Counted from the first letter of the stretch, positions 1 to 5,370 are shown. The stretch is 6,584 nt of DNA from Sphingomonadales bacterium (GCA_018971065.1 JAGWVC010000142.1:1-6584); one strand, 5' to 3'. Program-made: numbers and translations. Notes: a model not told the origin generated them from the sequence alone.

Positions 1-42
1 CTGCCGCGCACCTATGGGGTGAAGGTGGGCGTCAAGTTCTGA
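1..42 (+). CDS. C-terminal end of a probable TonB-dependent receptor (partial)
   Basis: The first 13 codons in frame 1 read LPRTYGVKVGVKF and then stop with TGA at 40-42. A terminal beta-strand of alternating residues ending in Phe, preceded by a P-R-T-Y-G motif, is the usual C-terminus of TonB-dependent outer-membrane receptors in sphingomonads. The terminal Phe is the signature recognised by the outer-membrane barrel assembly machinery. The rest of the gene lies left of the window, so plug and barrel cannot be checked. A hairpin terminator follows 24 bp after the stop, so the gene ends its own transcript. If the call is right, the receptor would probably take up a substrate for the downstream catabolic genes, but this is inferred from position only. 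Any other outer-membrane barrel with the same tail is possible. Confidence 0.65.
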   Translation: MPRTYGVKVGVKF

Positions 43-66
43 CCTGACGAACCCTGTCGCAATATG

Positions 67-100
67 CCGCGCCATCAGCCCCTGCTGATGGCGCGGTTTG
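67..100 (+). terminator. Hairpin terminator after the receptor gene
   Basis: A perfect 12-bp inverted repeat (67-78 CCGCGCCATCAG pairs with 85-96) encloses a 6-nt loop and is followed by a short TTTG. The stem is GC-rich at its base. The T tract is weak, so termination efficiency is uncertain, but the position just after the stop at 42 and before a new promoter region fits a transcription terminator. Confidence 0.75.
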
Positions 101-148
101 CGTTGGGGGGGATTCGCGTGGGGCGACGGCGCGGCGCAGTTATGATCT

Positions 149-187
149 GCATTTAAGGTAAATGAGTGCATTTGAATGGATAAATGC
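149..187. promoter_or_regulatory. Overlapping short palindromes in the Rieske operon control region
   Basis: Two tandem inverted repeats built from the same word lie here. CATTTA-AGG-TAAATG occupies 150-164, with 6-bp arms and a 3-nt spacer. GCATTT-N8-AAATGC occupies 168-187, with 6-bp arms. The word TGCATTT is also directly repeated at 148-154 and 167-173. The tract is AT-rich against a very GC-rich background and lies 130-170 bp upstream of the first Rieske gene. Such symmetry suggests protein-binding sites, but no family can be named from the sequence. Confidence 0.4.
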
Positions 188-215
188 GTTGTCATAGTCT
201 GATAAGTTTACGCAA
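185..215. promoter_or_regulatory. Shared operator-like inverted repeat, copy 1 (upstream of the Rieske operon)
   Basis: TGCGTT (185-190) and TACGCAA (209-215) form an inverted repeat whose TGCGT and ACGCA arms are separated by exactly 20 bp. The same arms at the same spacing occur at 3690-3720 and 5284-5314, the two other control regions of the window. The right arm ends about 100 bp before the ATG at 317. That is farther than in the other copies and compatible with either activation or repression of a promoter here. The regulator is unknown. Confidence 0.6.
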
Positions 216-227
216 AAATCGAAATCA

Positions 228-241
228 TTGACGATTGTCAA
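228..241. promoter_or_regulatory. Palindrome TTGAC-N4-GTCAA upstream of the Rieske operon
   Basis: TTGAC (228-232), GATT, GTCAA (237-241) is a perfect 5-bp-arm inverted repeat just downstream of the shared operator-like repeat. It could be a second binding site, or a -35 box that is palindromic by chance (TTGAC is the -35 core). It has no copy in the other two control regions, although TTGACC does occur at 3678-3683. Confidence 0.3.
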
Positions 242-316
242 AGGCGGCCCGGGCCGCGTCCGCCACAAGGTGCCGAGCAACGATGCGGCCGCGTCCGCAT
301 CCTGGCGGAGGGCATC

Positions 317-1402
317 ATGGCCAAGACTGAAGAATACGGGCTGGGCCCGCTGACGTTTCCGCGTGGCTGGTTCATGATCGCCGCCGCCACCGAAATTGCC
401 GACAAGCCGGTGCCGCTGCGTTTCTTCGGGCGCGATTTCGTGGCCTATCGCGGTGCGAGTGGCCGGGTCTATCTGGTCGATGCCTACTGCCCGCACATGC
501 GGGTTCACCTTGCGCGCAACACCACCTCGTACATCGTCCGCGACGGCGAGCAGATCCAGGGCGAATCGATCCGCTGCCCCGGTCATGGCTGGCGCTTCGC
601 CCCTGATGGCCAGTGTGACGACATTCCCTATTCGACTCACGGCATTCCCAAGGCAGCGTGCATCAAGACCTTCCCGGTGGTGGAGAAGGCCGGCTGCGTG
701 TGGATGTGGCACGACGAGGAAGGCGGCGCGCCGGAGTTCGACCTGCCCGCCTTTGCCGAATGGGAGCGGGAGGACGAAGGCTGGGTGCGCTGGCGCATCG
801 ACCCGCTGGGCACGCTGCCGGTGCACCCGCAGGAGATACTCGACAACATGGCCGACGTGGCGCACTTCGTCCCGGTCCATGGCAGCCGCGATGTCCGGTA
901 TTTCGAGAACGAATACCGCGACCATGTGATGATGCAGCGCTTCGGCGCCGGCCACCGCACGCTGGTTTCCGATGGTGACGACGTGCTGGTCAACGACACC
1001 TGGTACACCGGGCCGGGCATCCTGCTTTCGCGGATGGAGGGCACGCATCCGTCGATCATCATGATCTGCAACACGCCGGTGGAAGATGGCGAGGTGCGCT
1101 GCTGGTATGGCCTGCTGGTGCGGGTTGGCGAGCAGCGCGCCGACGAGGCCGGGGTGGCGCTGGCGCGCACCTATCAGGATGTGGCGCTGGATGCCTTCGC
1201 GCAGGATTTCGAGCTGTGGCAGCACAAGCAGCCGGCGCTGACCATCCTGCAAGTGCCTGACGACGGCCCGTTCCACAAGGGACGCATCTGGCACCGCCAG
1301 TTCTACAACCCGCGCGAGAAGGCGGGCGATATCCGCAGCCGTGTGAACGGCGTGCACGTTTCCATCGACAACCGCCCCGGCGCCACACCGCGCGCGGCCT
1401 GA
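317..1402 (+). CDS. Rieske [2Fe-2S] non-heme iron oxygenase, alpha subunit, KshA-like
   Basis: This 361-residue protein is a cytoplasmic Rieske oxygenase terminal component. It would receive electrons from a ferredoxin/reductase and hydroxylate an organic substrate at a mononuclear Fe(II). The N-terminal Rieske domain has cluster ligands C58/H60 (CPH) and C87/H90 (CPGH). The C-terminal catalytic domain carries DN-x-x-D-x-x-HF-x4-H, with N177, the bridging D180 and iron ligands H183 and H188. A later QDFELWQHK supplies the likely third ligand D297, a motif typical of the KshA/oxygenase-only monooxygenase group. The two Rieske ligand pairs are 26 residues apart, about nine more than in the partner protein, and the usual G-x-H/D-L-G stretch after the first pair reads RVHLARN. 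The start is the ATG at 317, with GGAGG at 307-311. It is followed after 16 bp by a second Rieske gene, so the two are an operon. Substrate is unknown; steroid or terpenoid is only a guess. Confidence 0.9.
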   Translation: MAKTEEYGLGPLTFPRGWFMIAAATEIADKPVPLRFFGRDFVAYRGASGRVYLVDAYCPHMRVHLARNTTSYIVRDGEQIQGESIRCPGHGWRFAPDGQCDDIPYSTHGIPKAACIKTFPVVEKAGCVWMWHDEEGGAPEFDLPAFAEWEREDEGWVRWRIDPLGTLPVHPQEILDNMADVAHFVPVHGSRDVRYFENEYRDHVMMQRFGAGHRTLVSDGDDVLVNDTWYTGPGILLSRMEGTHPSIIMICNTPVEDGEVRCWYGLLVRVGEQRADEAGVALARTYQDVALDAFAQDFELWQHKQPALTILQVPDDGPFHKGRIWHRQFYNPREKAGDIRSRVNGVHVSIDNRPGATPRAA

Positions 1403-1404
1403 AC

Positions 1405-1410
1405 AAGGAG
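1405..1410 (+). promoter_or_regulatory. Ribosome binding site fixing the second Rieske start
   Basis: AAGGAG at 1405-1410 lies 8 nt before the ATG at 1419 but only 2 nt before the in-frame TTG at 1413. It therefore supports ATG 1419 as the start. It sits entirely in the 16-bp gap between the two Rieske genes, which points to independent translation from a shared transcript. Confidence 0.75.
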
Positions 1411-1418
1411 CCTTGAAC

Positions 1419-2531
1419 ATGACCGATACGAAGGCCGCAACCGATGCCCGCACGCCGCCGGTGGCCGTGTGGCAGTTGCTGGAGAAGCTGCGCGGGCAGG
1501 ATCTGGTCGATTGGCGCGTGGCGCCGCTCGACGATCGCGCCTCGATCGCCGACCGCAACCTGGGCATCGGCTTTCCGTTCGGCTGGTACGCGATCGAGCA
1601 GGCCGGTTTCGTGCAGGCGGGCGAGGTCAAGCCGCTGCGCTATTTCGACAAGGATCTGGCGATCTGGCGGGGTGAGGACGGCAAGGTTCGCGTGATGGAC
1701 GCCTGGTGCAAGCACATGGGCGCGCACATGGGGCATGGCGGCAAGGTCCATGGCAATCTGCTCGAATGCCCGTTCCACGCCTGGCGCTATGATGGCGAGG
1801 CGGGCGTGGTGAAGGACATTCCCTACTCGAAGTCGATCCCGCCGCAGGTCAAGCGCAAGTGCACCCGGACCTGGCATGTCACCGAGGCGAACGGGTGGAT
1901 CTGGACGTGGTATCACCCCGATGCGGGCGTGGCGCCGATGTGGGATGTGTTCGTGCACGAGGAATACGGCGACGCCGACTGGACGCCATACGAGATGCAC
2001 GAATGGACGATCTATGGTTCGATCCAGAACATGGCCGAAAACGGCGTGGACGTGGCCCACTTCCAGTACATCCACGGCACTGCCGGTCTGCCCGATGCCG
2101 AATTGCGCTGGGGTGACTGGGGGCGCGGGGCCGATGTCCATGCCCGGATGGGCACCCCCAAGGGCATGGTCGATGGCCTGATCAGCTATGATACCATGGG
2201 GCCGGGCCAGAGCTGGGTGCGTTTCCGCGGCATTGCCGAAACGTTGCTGGTGGCCAGCCTGGTGCCGGTGTCCGAAGACGTGCTGCGGGTGCGGTACGGC
2301 TTCACCCAGCCGCGCGCGCAGGCCGAAGGGGCGTCGGCGGGCGTGGCGAAGGCGTTGATCCGCGACGTCTGCAAGCAGCTCGACCAGGACAAGGTGATCT
2401 GGGACCGCATGAAGTACGAGACCAACGCGATCATCTGCGAAGGGGATGGTCCGATCGCCAGGTTCCGCGACTGGTACAGCCGCTATTATGCCAGGCCGGA
2501 AGGCGGGCAGCCCTTGCGCGCGGTGGGCTGA
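1419..2531 (+). CDS. Second Rieske [2Fe-2S] non-heme iron oxygenase, alpha subunit
   Basis: This 370-residue protein is a distant paralogue of its upstream neighbour. Its Rieske ligands are C97/H99 (CKH) and C117/H120 (CPFH, followed by AWRY), with a normal 17-residue gap between the pairs. The catalytic domain shows AENGVDVAHFQYIHG, giving N208, D211 and iron ligands H214 and H219. QDKVIW further on supplies the probable third ligand D324. It starts about 30 residues earlier than the first Rieske protein, with a charged N-terminal extension before the domain. It has no signal peptide or membrane segment. The two paralogues could act on successive positions of one substrate, on two substrates, or possibly as a mixed oligomer; the sequence does not decide. 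No ferredoxin or reductase is in the window, so electrons must come from elsewhere. The operon ends in a hairpin 24 bp after the stop. Confidence 0.9.
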   Translation: MTDTKAATDARTPPVAVWQLLEKLRGQDLVDWRVAPLDDRASIADRNLGIGFPFGWYAIEQAGFVQAGEVKPLRYFDKDLAIWRGEDGKVRVMDAWCKHMGAHMGHGGKVHGNLLECPFHAWRYDGEAGVVKDIPYSKSIPPQVKRKCTRTWHVTEANGWIWTWYHPDAGVAPMWDVFVHEEYGDADWTPYEMHEWTIYGSIQNMAENGVDVAHFQYIHGTAGLPDAELRWGDWGRGADVHARMGTPKGMVDGLISYDTMGPGQSWVRFRGIAETLLVASLVPVSEDVLRVRYGFTQPRAQAEGASAGVAKALIRDVCKQLDQDKVIWDRMKYETNAIICEGDGPIARFRDWYSRYYARPEGGQPLRAVG

Positions 2532-2554
2532 ACTTTCCCCCGCCTACAGTGAGG

Positions 2555-2580
2555 AGGCCCCGGTGGCAGCACCGGGGCCT
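2555..2580. terminator. Hairpin between convergent genes, probable bidirectional terminator
   Basis: A perfect 11-bp inverted repeat (2555-2565 AGGCCCCGGTG pairs with 2570-2580) encloses a GCAG tetraloop. It lies between the Rieske stop at 2531 and the stop of the convergent old yellow enzyme at 2590, so it can serve both transcripts. There is no good T tract on either side, only GTTT at 2587-2590 on the plus strand. Confidence 0.7.
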
Positions 2581-2589
2581 GTTGGCGTT

Positions 2590-3651
2590 TCAGAGAGCCG
2601 GATAGTCGGTGTAGCCGCGTTCCTCGCCGGTGTAGAGCAGGTTGTAGTCGGGTTTGGCCAGCGGCGCGCCGGCCTTCATGCGGGCGACGAGATCGGGGTT
2701 GGCGATGAACGGGCGGCCGAAGCTGACCGCCTCGGCGCGGCCCGCATCGAGCAGGCCTTGGGCGCTTTCGGCAGTGAGCATGTTGTTGGTGATGACCGCG
2801 CCCGACCAGTTCGCGCGCACCAGCGCCAGCGTGTCGAGATCGGGGAGGCCCATGTCGATGACGTGGAGGTAGGCGAGTCCGAGCGCGTCGGCGGCCTTGA
2901 TGAATGGCGCGAACGTGGCGGCGGGATCGCTGGTGTCCATGCCGTTGTAGCCGTTGCCGGGCGCGATGCGGAAGCCGACGCGGCCGGGCCCGATGGCATC
3001 GGCCAGCGTTTGCAGCACGGCGAGCGGAAAGCGGATGCGGTTTTCGACAGCGCCCCCGTACTCGTCGCTGCGGTGGTTGCTGGCGGGGTTGAGGAACTGG
3101 TTGATCAGGTAGCCGCTGGCGCAGTGCAGTTCGACGCCATCGCTGCCGGCGGCGATCGCGTTGCGCGCGGCCCGGGCATATTCGGCGAGGATACCGGCGA
3201 ATTCGGCGGTTTCGATCGCGCGCGGCATCGCGGTGGCCACGGGCACGCCGTCGGGGCCGGGCACCTTGTCGGGGCAGGGGACCGCCGAAGGGGCGATCAC
3301 GTCGGCAGCGAAGCCGCGATTGGCAGGCACGACGACGCGGCCACAATGCATGAGCTGGACGACGACCTTGCCGCCGGCGCCGTGCACGGCATCGGCCACG
3401 GCGCGCCAGCCTTCGACCTGCTCGGCGCTGTGCAGTCCTGGCGTGCGCCAGTACCCCTTGCCGGTGGCGCTCGGCTGTGCTCCCTCGGTGATGATCAGCC
3501 CGGCGCCGGCGCGCTGGGCATAATACTGTGCCATCAATGCTGTCGGCACGTCGCCCGGTCCGGCGCGATCGCGCGTCATCGGCGCCATCACCACGCGGTT
3601 GGCGAGTTCGAGGTCGCCCAGGCGAACGGGAGAGAAAAGGCTGCTGGACAT
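2590..3651 (-). CDS. Old yellow enzyme family alkene reductase (NemA/xenobiotic reductase type)
   Basis: This 353-residue FMN-dependent flavoprotein is expected to reduce activated C=C bonds (alpha,beta-unsaturated carbonyls, perhaps nitro-compounds) with NAD(P)H in the cytoplasm. The TIM-barrel family is recognised end to end. MAPMTRDRA carries T26, which contacts the flavin. QLMHCGR lies at 99-105, VELHCASGYLINQFL at 173-187, NHRSDEYGG at 192-200, FRIAPG with R228, and FGRPFIANPDLV at 311-322 forms the FMN phosphate-binding end. The length is normal for the class. The oddity is the substrate-anchoring pair, usually His-x-x-His or His-x-x-Asn: here it is H176-C-A-S179. Tyr181 is kept as the proton-donor candidate. 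The ATG at 3651 has only a weak GGAAA upstream. The gene is convergent with the Rieske operon and divergent from an SDR, sharing with it an operator-like repeat. In steroid or terpenoid catabolism such an enzyme could saturate a ring double bond, but that is inference. Confidence 0.93.
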   Translation of the reverse strand: MSSSLFSPVRLGDLELANRVVMAPMTRDRAGPGDVPTALMAQYYAQRAGAGLIITEGAQPSATGKGYWRTPGLHSAEQVEGWRAVADAVHGAGGKVVVQLMHCGRVVVPANRGFAADVIAPSAVPCPDKVPGPDGVPVATAMPRAIETAEFAGILAEYARAARNAIAAGSDGVELHCASGYLINQFLNPASNHRSDEYGGAVENRIRFPLAVLQTLADAIGPGRVGFRIAPGNGYNGMDTSDPAATFAPFIKAADALGLAYLHVIDMGLPDLDTLALVRANWSGAVITNNMLTAESAQGLLDAGRAEAVSFGRPFIANPDLVARMKAGAPLAKPDYNLLYTGEERGYTDYPAL

Positions 3652-3677
3652 TCGATTTCCGTTTATGAAAAGTCAGA

Positions 3678-3707
3678 TTGACCGATGTTTGCGTTATACA
3701 ATATGGA
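3678..3707 (+). promoter_or_regulatory. Candidate promoter of the first SDR gene
   Basis: TTGACC at 3678-3683 is a good -35 box. Possible -10 boxes 17-18 bp downstream (ATATGG or TATGGA at 3701-3707) are weak. A start near 3714 would leave a short leader carrying AAGGAGA at 3724-3730, 6 nt before the ATG at 3737. The region overlaps the operator-like repeat. Confidence 0.3.
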
Positions 3708-3720
3708 TTAAATTACGCAA
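3690..3720. promoter_or_regulatory. Shared operator-like inverted repeat, copy 2 (between old yellow enzyme and SDR)
   Basis: TGCGTT (3690-3695) and TACGCAA (3714-3720) have arms 20 bp apart, as in the other two copies. Here the arms extend to TTGCGT (3689-3694) and ACGCAA (3715-3720). Two 13-bp near-direct repeats overlap the arms, TTGCGTTATACAA (3689-3701) and TTACGCAATACAA (3713-3725), agreeing at 10 of 13 positions. The element lies 38 bp from the old yellow enzyme ATG and 17 bp from the SDR ATG. It covers the likely promoters of both divergent genes, which favours repression by the bound protein. Confidence 0.65.
3693..3720 (-). promoter_or_regulatory. Candidate promoter of the old yellow enzyme gene
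   Basis: Read on the minus strand, TTGCGT (3720-3715) and TATAAC (3698-3693) are separated by 16 bp and give a plausible sigma-70 -35/-10 pair. Transcription would start about 35 bp before the ATG. The pair coincides with the two arms of the operator-like repeat, so part of the repeat's conservation could come from promoter function. Confidence 0.4.
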
Positions 3721-3736
3721 TACAAGGAGAGGCGGG

Positions 3737-4489
3737 ATGAACTACGGATTTGACGGCAAGGTGGCGCTGGTCACCGGCGCCAGCGGCGGCATCGGCCGTG
3801 CCACCGCGCTCGCGTTCGCCGCTTCGGGCGCGGCGGTGCTGGTCTCGGACGTCAACGACGACGGCGGCGAGGAGACAGTGGCCCGGATCGCCGCCGCGGG
3901 GGGGCGCGCCGCGTACCAGCGCTGCAACGTGGCCGACGCGGGCGAGGTCAAGGCGCTGGTGGCGCGCGCGGTGGCCGAATTCGGCCGGCTCGATTTCGCG
4001 CACAATAACGCTGGCATCAATGTCATGGGCGCCGACGAGTATCAGGACGAGGTGTGGGACCGCAGCGTCGCCATCAACCTCTCGGGCGTGATGTATTGCA
4101 TGCGCGAGGAAGCCGAGGTGATGTTGGCGCAGGGCGGCGGCGCGATCGTCAACACCGCCTCGATCAACGGGCTGGTCGGCAACGGCGCGCAGCCCGCCTA
4201 CACCGCCACCAAGCATGGCGTGGTCGGTTTGACCCGCCATGGCGCGCTGCGCTGGGCCAAGGCCGGCATTCGCGTCAACGCGGTGTGCCCGGGGGTGATC
4301 GAGACGCCGATGACCGCGCCGCTGGTGGCCAACCCCGACATGCGCAAGCTTCTCGATTCGTTGACGCCGATGGGGCGGATGGGCCGGGCCGAGGAAATCG
4401 CCGCTGCCGTGCTGTGGCTGTGTTCCGAGCAGGCAAGCTTCGTCACCGGTCACCCGCTGGTGGTGGACGGTGGTTCGACGGCGACCTGA
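3737..4489 (+). CDS. Classical short-chain dehydrogenase/reductase
   Basis: This 250-residue cytoplasmic NAD(P)-dependent oxidoreductase is of the classical SDR type, the normal length for the family. Cofactor motif TGASGGIG lies at 13-20, with D38 at the end of strand beta-2, which predicts preference for NAD(H). NNAG is at 90-93, the structural/catalytic Asn at N114, and the active-site residues are S142, Y155 and K159 (YTATK). The C-P-G motif is at 184-186. All family hallmarks are intact, so an alcohol/ketone interconversion is likely, with substrate unknown. The start at ATG 3737 is chosen because AAGGAGA at 3724-3730 precedes it and the residues upstream are not SDR-like. It is divergent from the old yellow enzyme and convergent with the next SDR. 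Generic automatic names such as glucose 1-dehydrogenase would not be informative here. Confidence 0.93.
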   Translation: MNYGFDGKVALVTGASGGIGRATALAFAASGAAVLVSDVNDDGGEETVARIAAAGGRAAYQRCNVADAGEVKALVARAVAEFGRLDFAHNNAGINVMGADEYQDEVWDRSVAINLSGVMYCMREEAEVMLAQGGGAIVNTASINGLVGNGAQPAYTATKHGVVGLTRHGALRWAKAGIRVNAVCPGVIETPMTAPLVANPDMRKLLDSLTPMGRMGRAEEIAAAVLWLCSEQASFVTGHPLVVDGGSTAT

Positions 4490-4504
4490 ATCCTGCCGGG
4501 CGGG

Positions 4505-5263
4505 TCAGTCGCGCTTGATGGTGCCGCCGTTGACGTGCCAGACCTGCCCATTGACCCATTCGCCGTCGTCGGAGGCCAGGAAGGCGACGGCGGCGGCAAT
4601 GTCGTCGGGCTTGCCGAGCCGGGTGTGCGGCACCGACTTCAGGGCCGTCGCCTGATAGTCCTCGGTGAGGTGCTGGGCGACCGCTTCGGTGAGTACCACG
4701 CCCGGGCACACGCCATTGGCGCGGATGCCCTGTTTGCCCCATTTCTGGGCGACGTGGCGGACCAGCGCGTGGATCGCGTTCTTGGTCATCGGGTAGGCGA
4801 CCTGCCAGGCGGCGCCGCCTGCGGCCGCGCCCGACGAGGTATAGATCATGGCCCCGCCGCCGCGTTCCAGCATCACCGGCAGCGCCGCCTGGGTGGCGAG
4901 GAAGTGGCTCTTGGTGTTGATCGCGAAGCTTTTTTCGAGCACCTCGATCGGGCAGTTGAGCGCATCGATGTCACCCTCGGTGCCGCCGGCGAGGTTGGAA
5001 TGGTAGAAGTCCAGCCCGCCGAACGCGTCGCGCGCGGCCTGGACGATGGCGGCCTGCGATTCGGCATTGGTGCCGTCGAGCGCGACGGCGATCGCCTTGC
5101 CGCCCCGCGCGACGATGTCGGCGGCGACTTCCTGGGCAAGGTCCACCAGCATGTCGCCGATCACCACGTGCGCGCCTTCGCTCGCCAGTCGCCGCGCGGT
5201 GGCGGCGCCGATGCCGCGCGCCCCGCCCGCGATGATGCCGACTTTGCCTGTCAAACCGCGCAT
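4505..5263 (-). CDS. Short-chain dehydrogenase/reductase with altered cofactor-site motifs
   Basis: This 252-residue SDR (from the ATG at 5263) has its glycine motif as AGGARGIG at 12-19 instead of T-G-x3-G-x-G, and D37 at the end of beta-2 suggests NAD(H). The usual NNAG is replaced by S-N-L-A-G-G (89-94). The catalytic residues are present: N116, S144, Y157 and K161 (YPMTK), and C-P-G is at 186-188. It is therefore probably active, on an unknown alcohol or ketone. The start at 5263 is preferred because GGAGA lies 5 nt upstream and the protein then begins MRGLTGKVGII, as SDRs do. The in-frame ATG at 5275 and TTG at 5314 lack a ribosome site, and the TTG falls inside the operator-like repeat. 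Its stop is 15 bp from the stop of the convergent SDR, with no hairpin between them. Confidence 0.9.
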   Translation of the reverse strand: MRGLTGKVGIIAGGARGIGAATARRLASEGAHVVIGDMLVDLAQEVAADIVARGGKAIAVALDGTNAESQAAIVQAARDAFGGLDFYHSNLAGGTEGDIDALNCPIEVLEKSFAINTKSHFLATQAALPVMLERGGGAMIYTSSGAAAGGAAWQVAYPMTKNAIHALVRHVAQKWGKQGIRANGVCPGVVLTEAVAQHLTEDYQATALKSVPHTRLGKPDDIAAAVAFLASDDGEWVNGQVWHVNGGTIKRD

Positions 5264-5268
5264 TTTGC

Positions 5269-5273
5269 TCTCC
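5269..5273 (-). promoter_or_regulatory. Ribosome binding site fixing the second SDR start
   Basis: GGAGA on the minus strand (5273-5269) is 5 nt before the ATG at 5263-5261. It overlaps the alternative ATG at 5275-5273, which therefore cannot use it and is unlikely to be the start. Confidence 0.7.
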
Positions 5274-5283
5274 ATACCGGCAT

Positions 5284-5314
5284 TGCGTTTTTCAATTGCA
5301 TCATTAATACGCAA
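5284..5314. promoter_or_regulatory. Shared operator-like inverted repeat, copy 3 (between the second and third SDR genes)
   Basis: TGCGTT (5284-5289) and TACGCAA (5308-5314) repeat the element found at 185-215 and 3690-3720 with identical 20-bp arm separation. Extended arms are TTGCGT (5283-5288) and ACGCAA (5309-5314), identical to copy 2, and the first seven to eight spacer bases (T-x-T-x-CAAT) also agree with copy 2. It lies 20 bp from the second SDR start and 57 bp from the third SDR start, in a sharply AT-rich gap of about 100 bp. Confidence 0.65.
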
Positions 5315-5331
5315 ACATTGGAAAATAGCAA
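5304..5331 (-). promoter_or_regulatory. Candidate promoter of the second SDR gene
   Basis: On the minus strand TTGCTA (5331-5326) and TATTAA (5309-5304) are spaced by 16 bp and each matches the sigma-70 consensus at four of six positions. A start near 5297 would fall inside the operator-like repeat. A perfect TATAAT also exists on the minus strand (5338-5333) but has no convincing -35 partner, so the assignment is tentative. Confidence 0.35.
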
Positions 5332-5361
5332 CATTATAACCGCAATATGCGGAAATATGGC

Positions 5362-5368
5362 GAGGTGA
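5362..5368 (+). promoter_or_regulatory. Ribosome binding site fixing the third SDR start
   Basis: GAGGTGA at 5362-5368 matches the 16S rRNA tail and ends 2 nt before the ATG at 5371, placing the AGG core 5 nt upstream. The earlier in-frame ATG at 5347 has no such site, so 5371 is taken as the start. Confidence 0.7.
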
Positions 5369-5370
5369 AA

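Noticed and set aside
317..1402. Naming the first Rieske protein kshA
   Set aside because: The catalytic motifs are KshA-like, but the Rieske loop differs and no other steroid-specific gene is present, so a gene symbol would overstate the evidence.
1413..1418. TTG start two codons upstream for the second Rieske protein
   Set aside because: It is only 2 nt from the AAGGAG ribosome site, too close; the ATG at 1419 is correctly spaced.
140..1630. 496-residue open frame on the minus strand
   Set aside because: It is antisense to both Rieske genes, which have complete ligand motifs and ribosome sites. It has low-complexity His/Arg/Ala composition and no recognisable domain. It is a shadow of GC-rich codon use.
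2446..3681. 411-residue open frame on the plus strand
   Set aside because: It lies antisense to the old yellow enzyme and overlaps the end of the Rieske gene. Its Gly/Ala/Val/His-rich composition has no family features.
3599..3736. Upstream in-frame extension of the first SDR
   Set aside because: The 46 extra residues cross the promoter region and operator-like repeat and overlap the divergent gene. The ATG at 3737 has a good ribosome site and begins a typical SDR N-terminus.
4490..4504. Possible terminator between the two convergent SDR genes
   Set aside because: The 15-bp gap (CCTGCCGGGCGGG) forms no convincing stem and has no T tract.
4535..5368. 277-residue open frame on the plus strand
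   Set aside because: It is antisense to the second SDR, whose motifs are clear, and runs through the AT-rich promoter gap. It has no ribosome site or recognised domain.
5347..5370. Earlier ATG for the third SDR
   Set aside because: No ribosome site lies upstream, while GAGGTGA correctly precedes the ATG at 5371.
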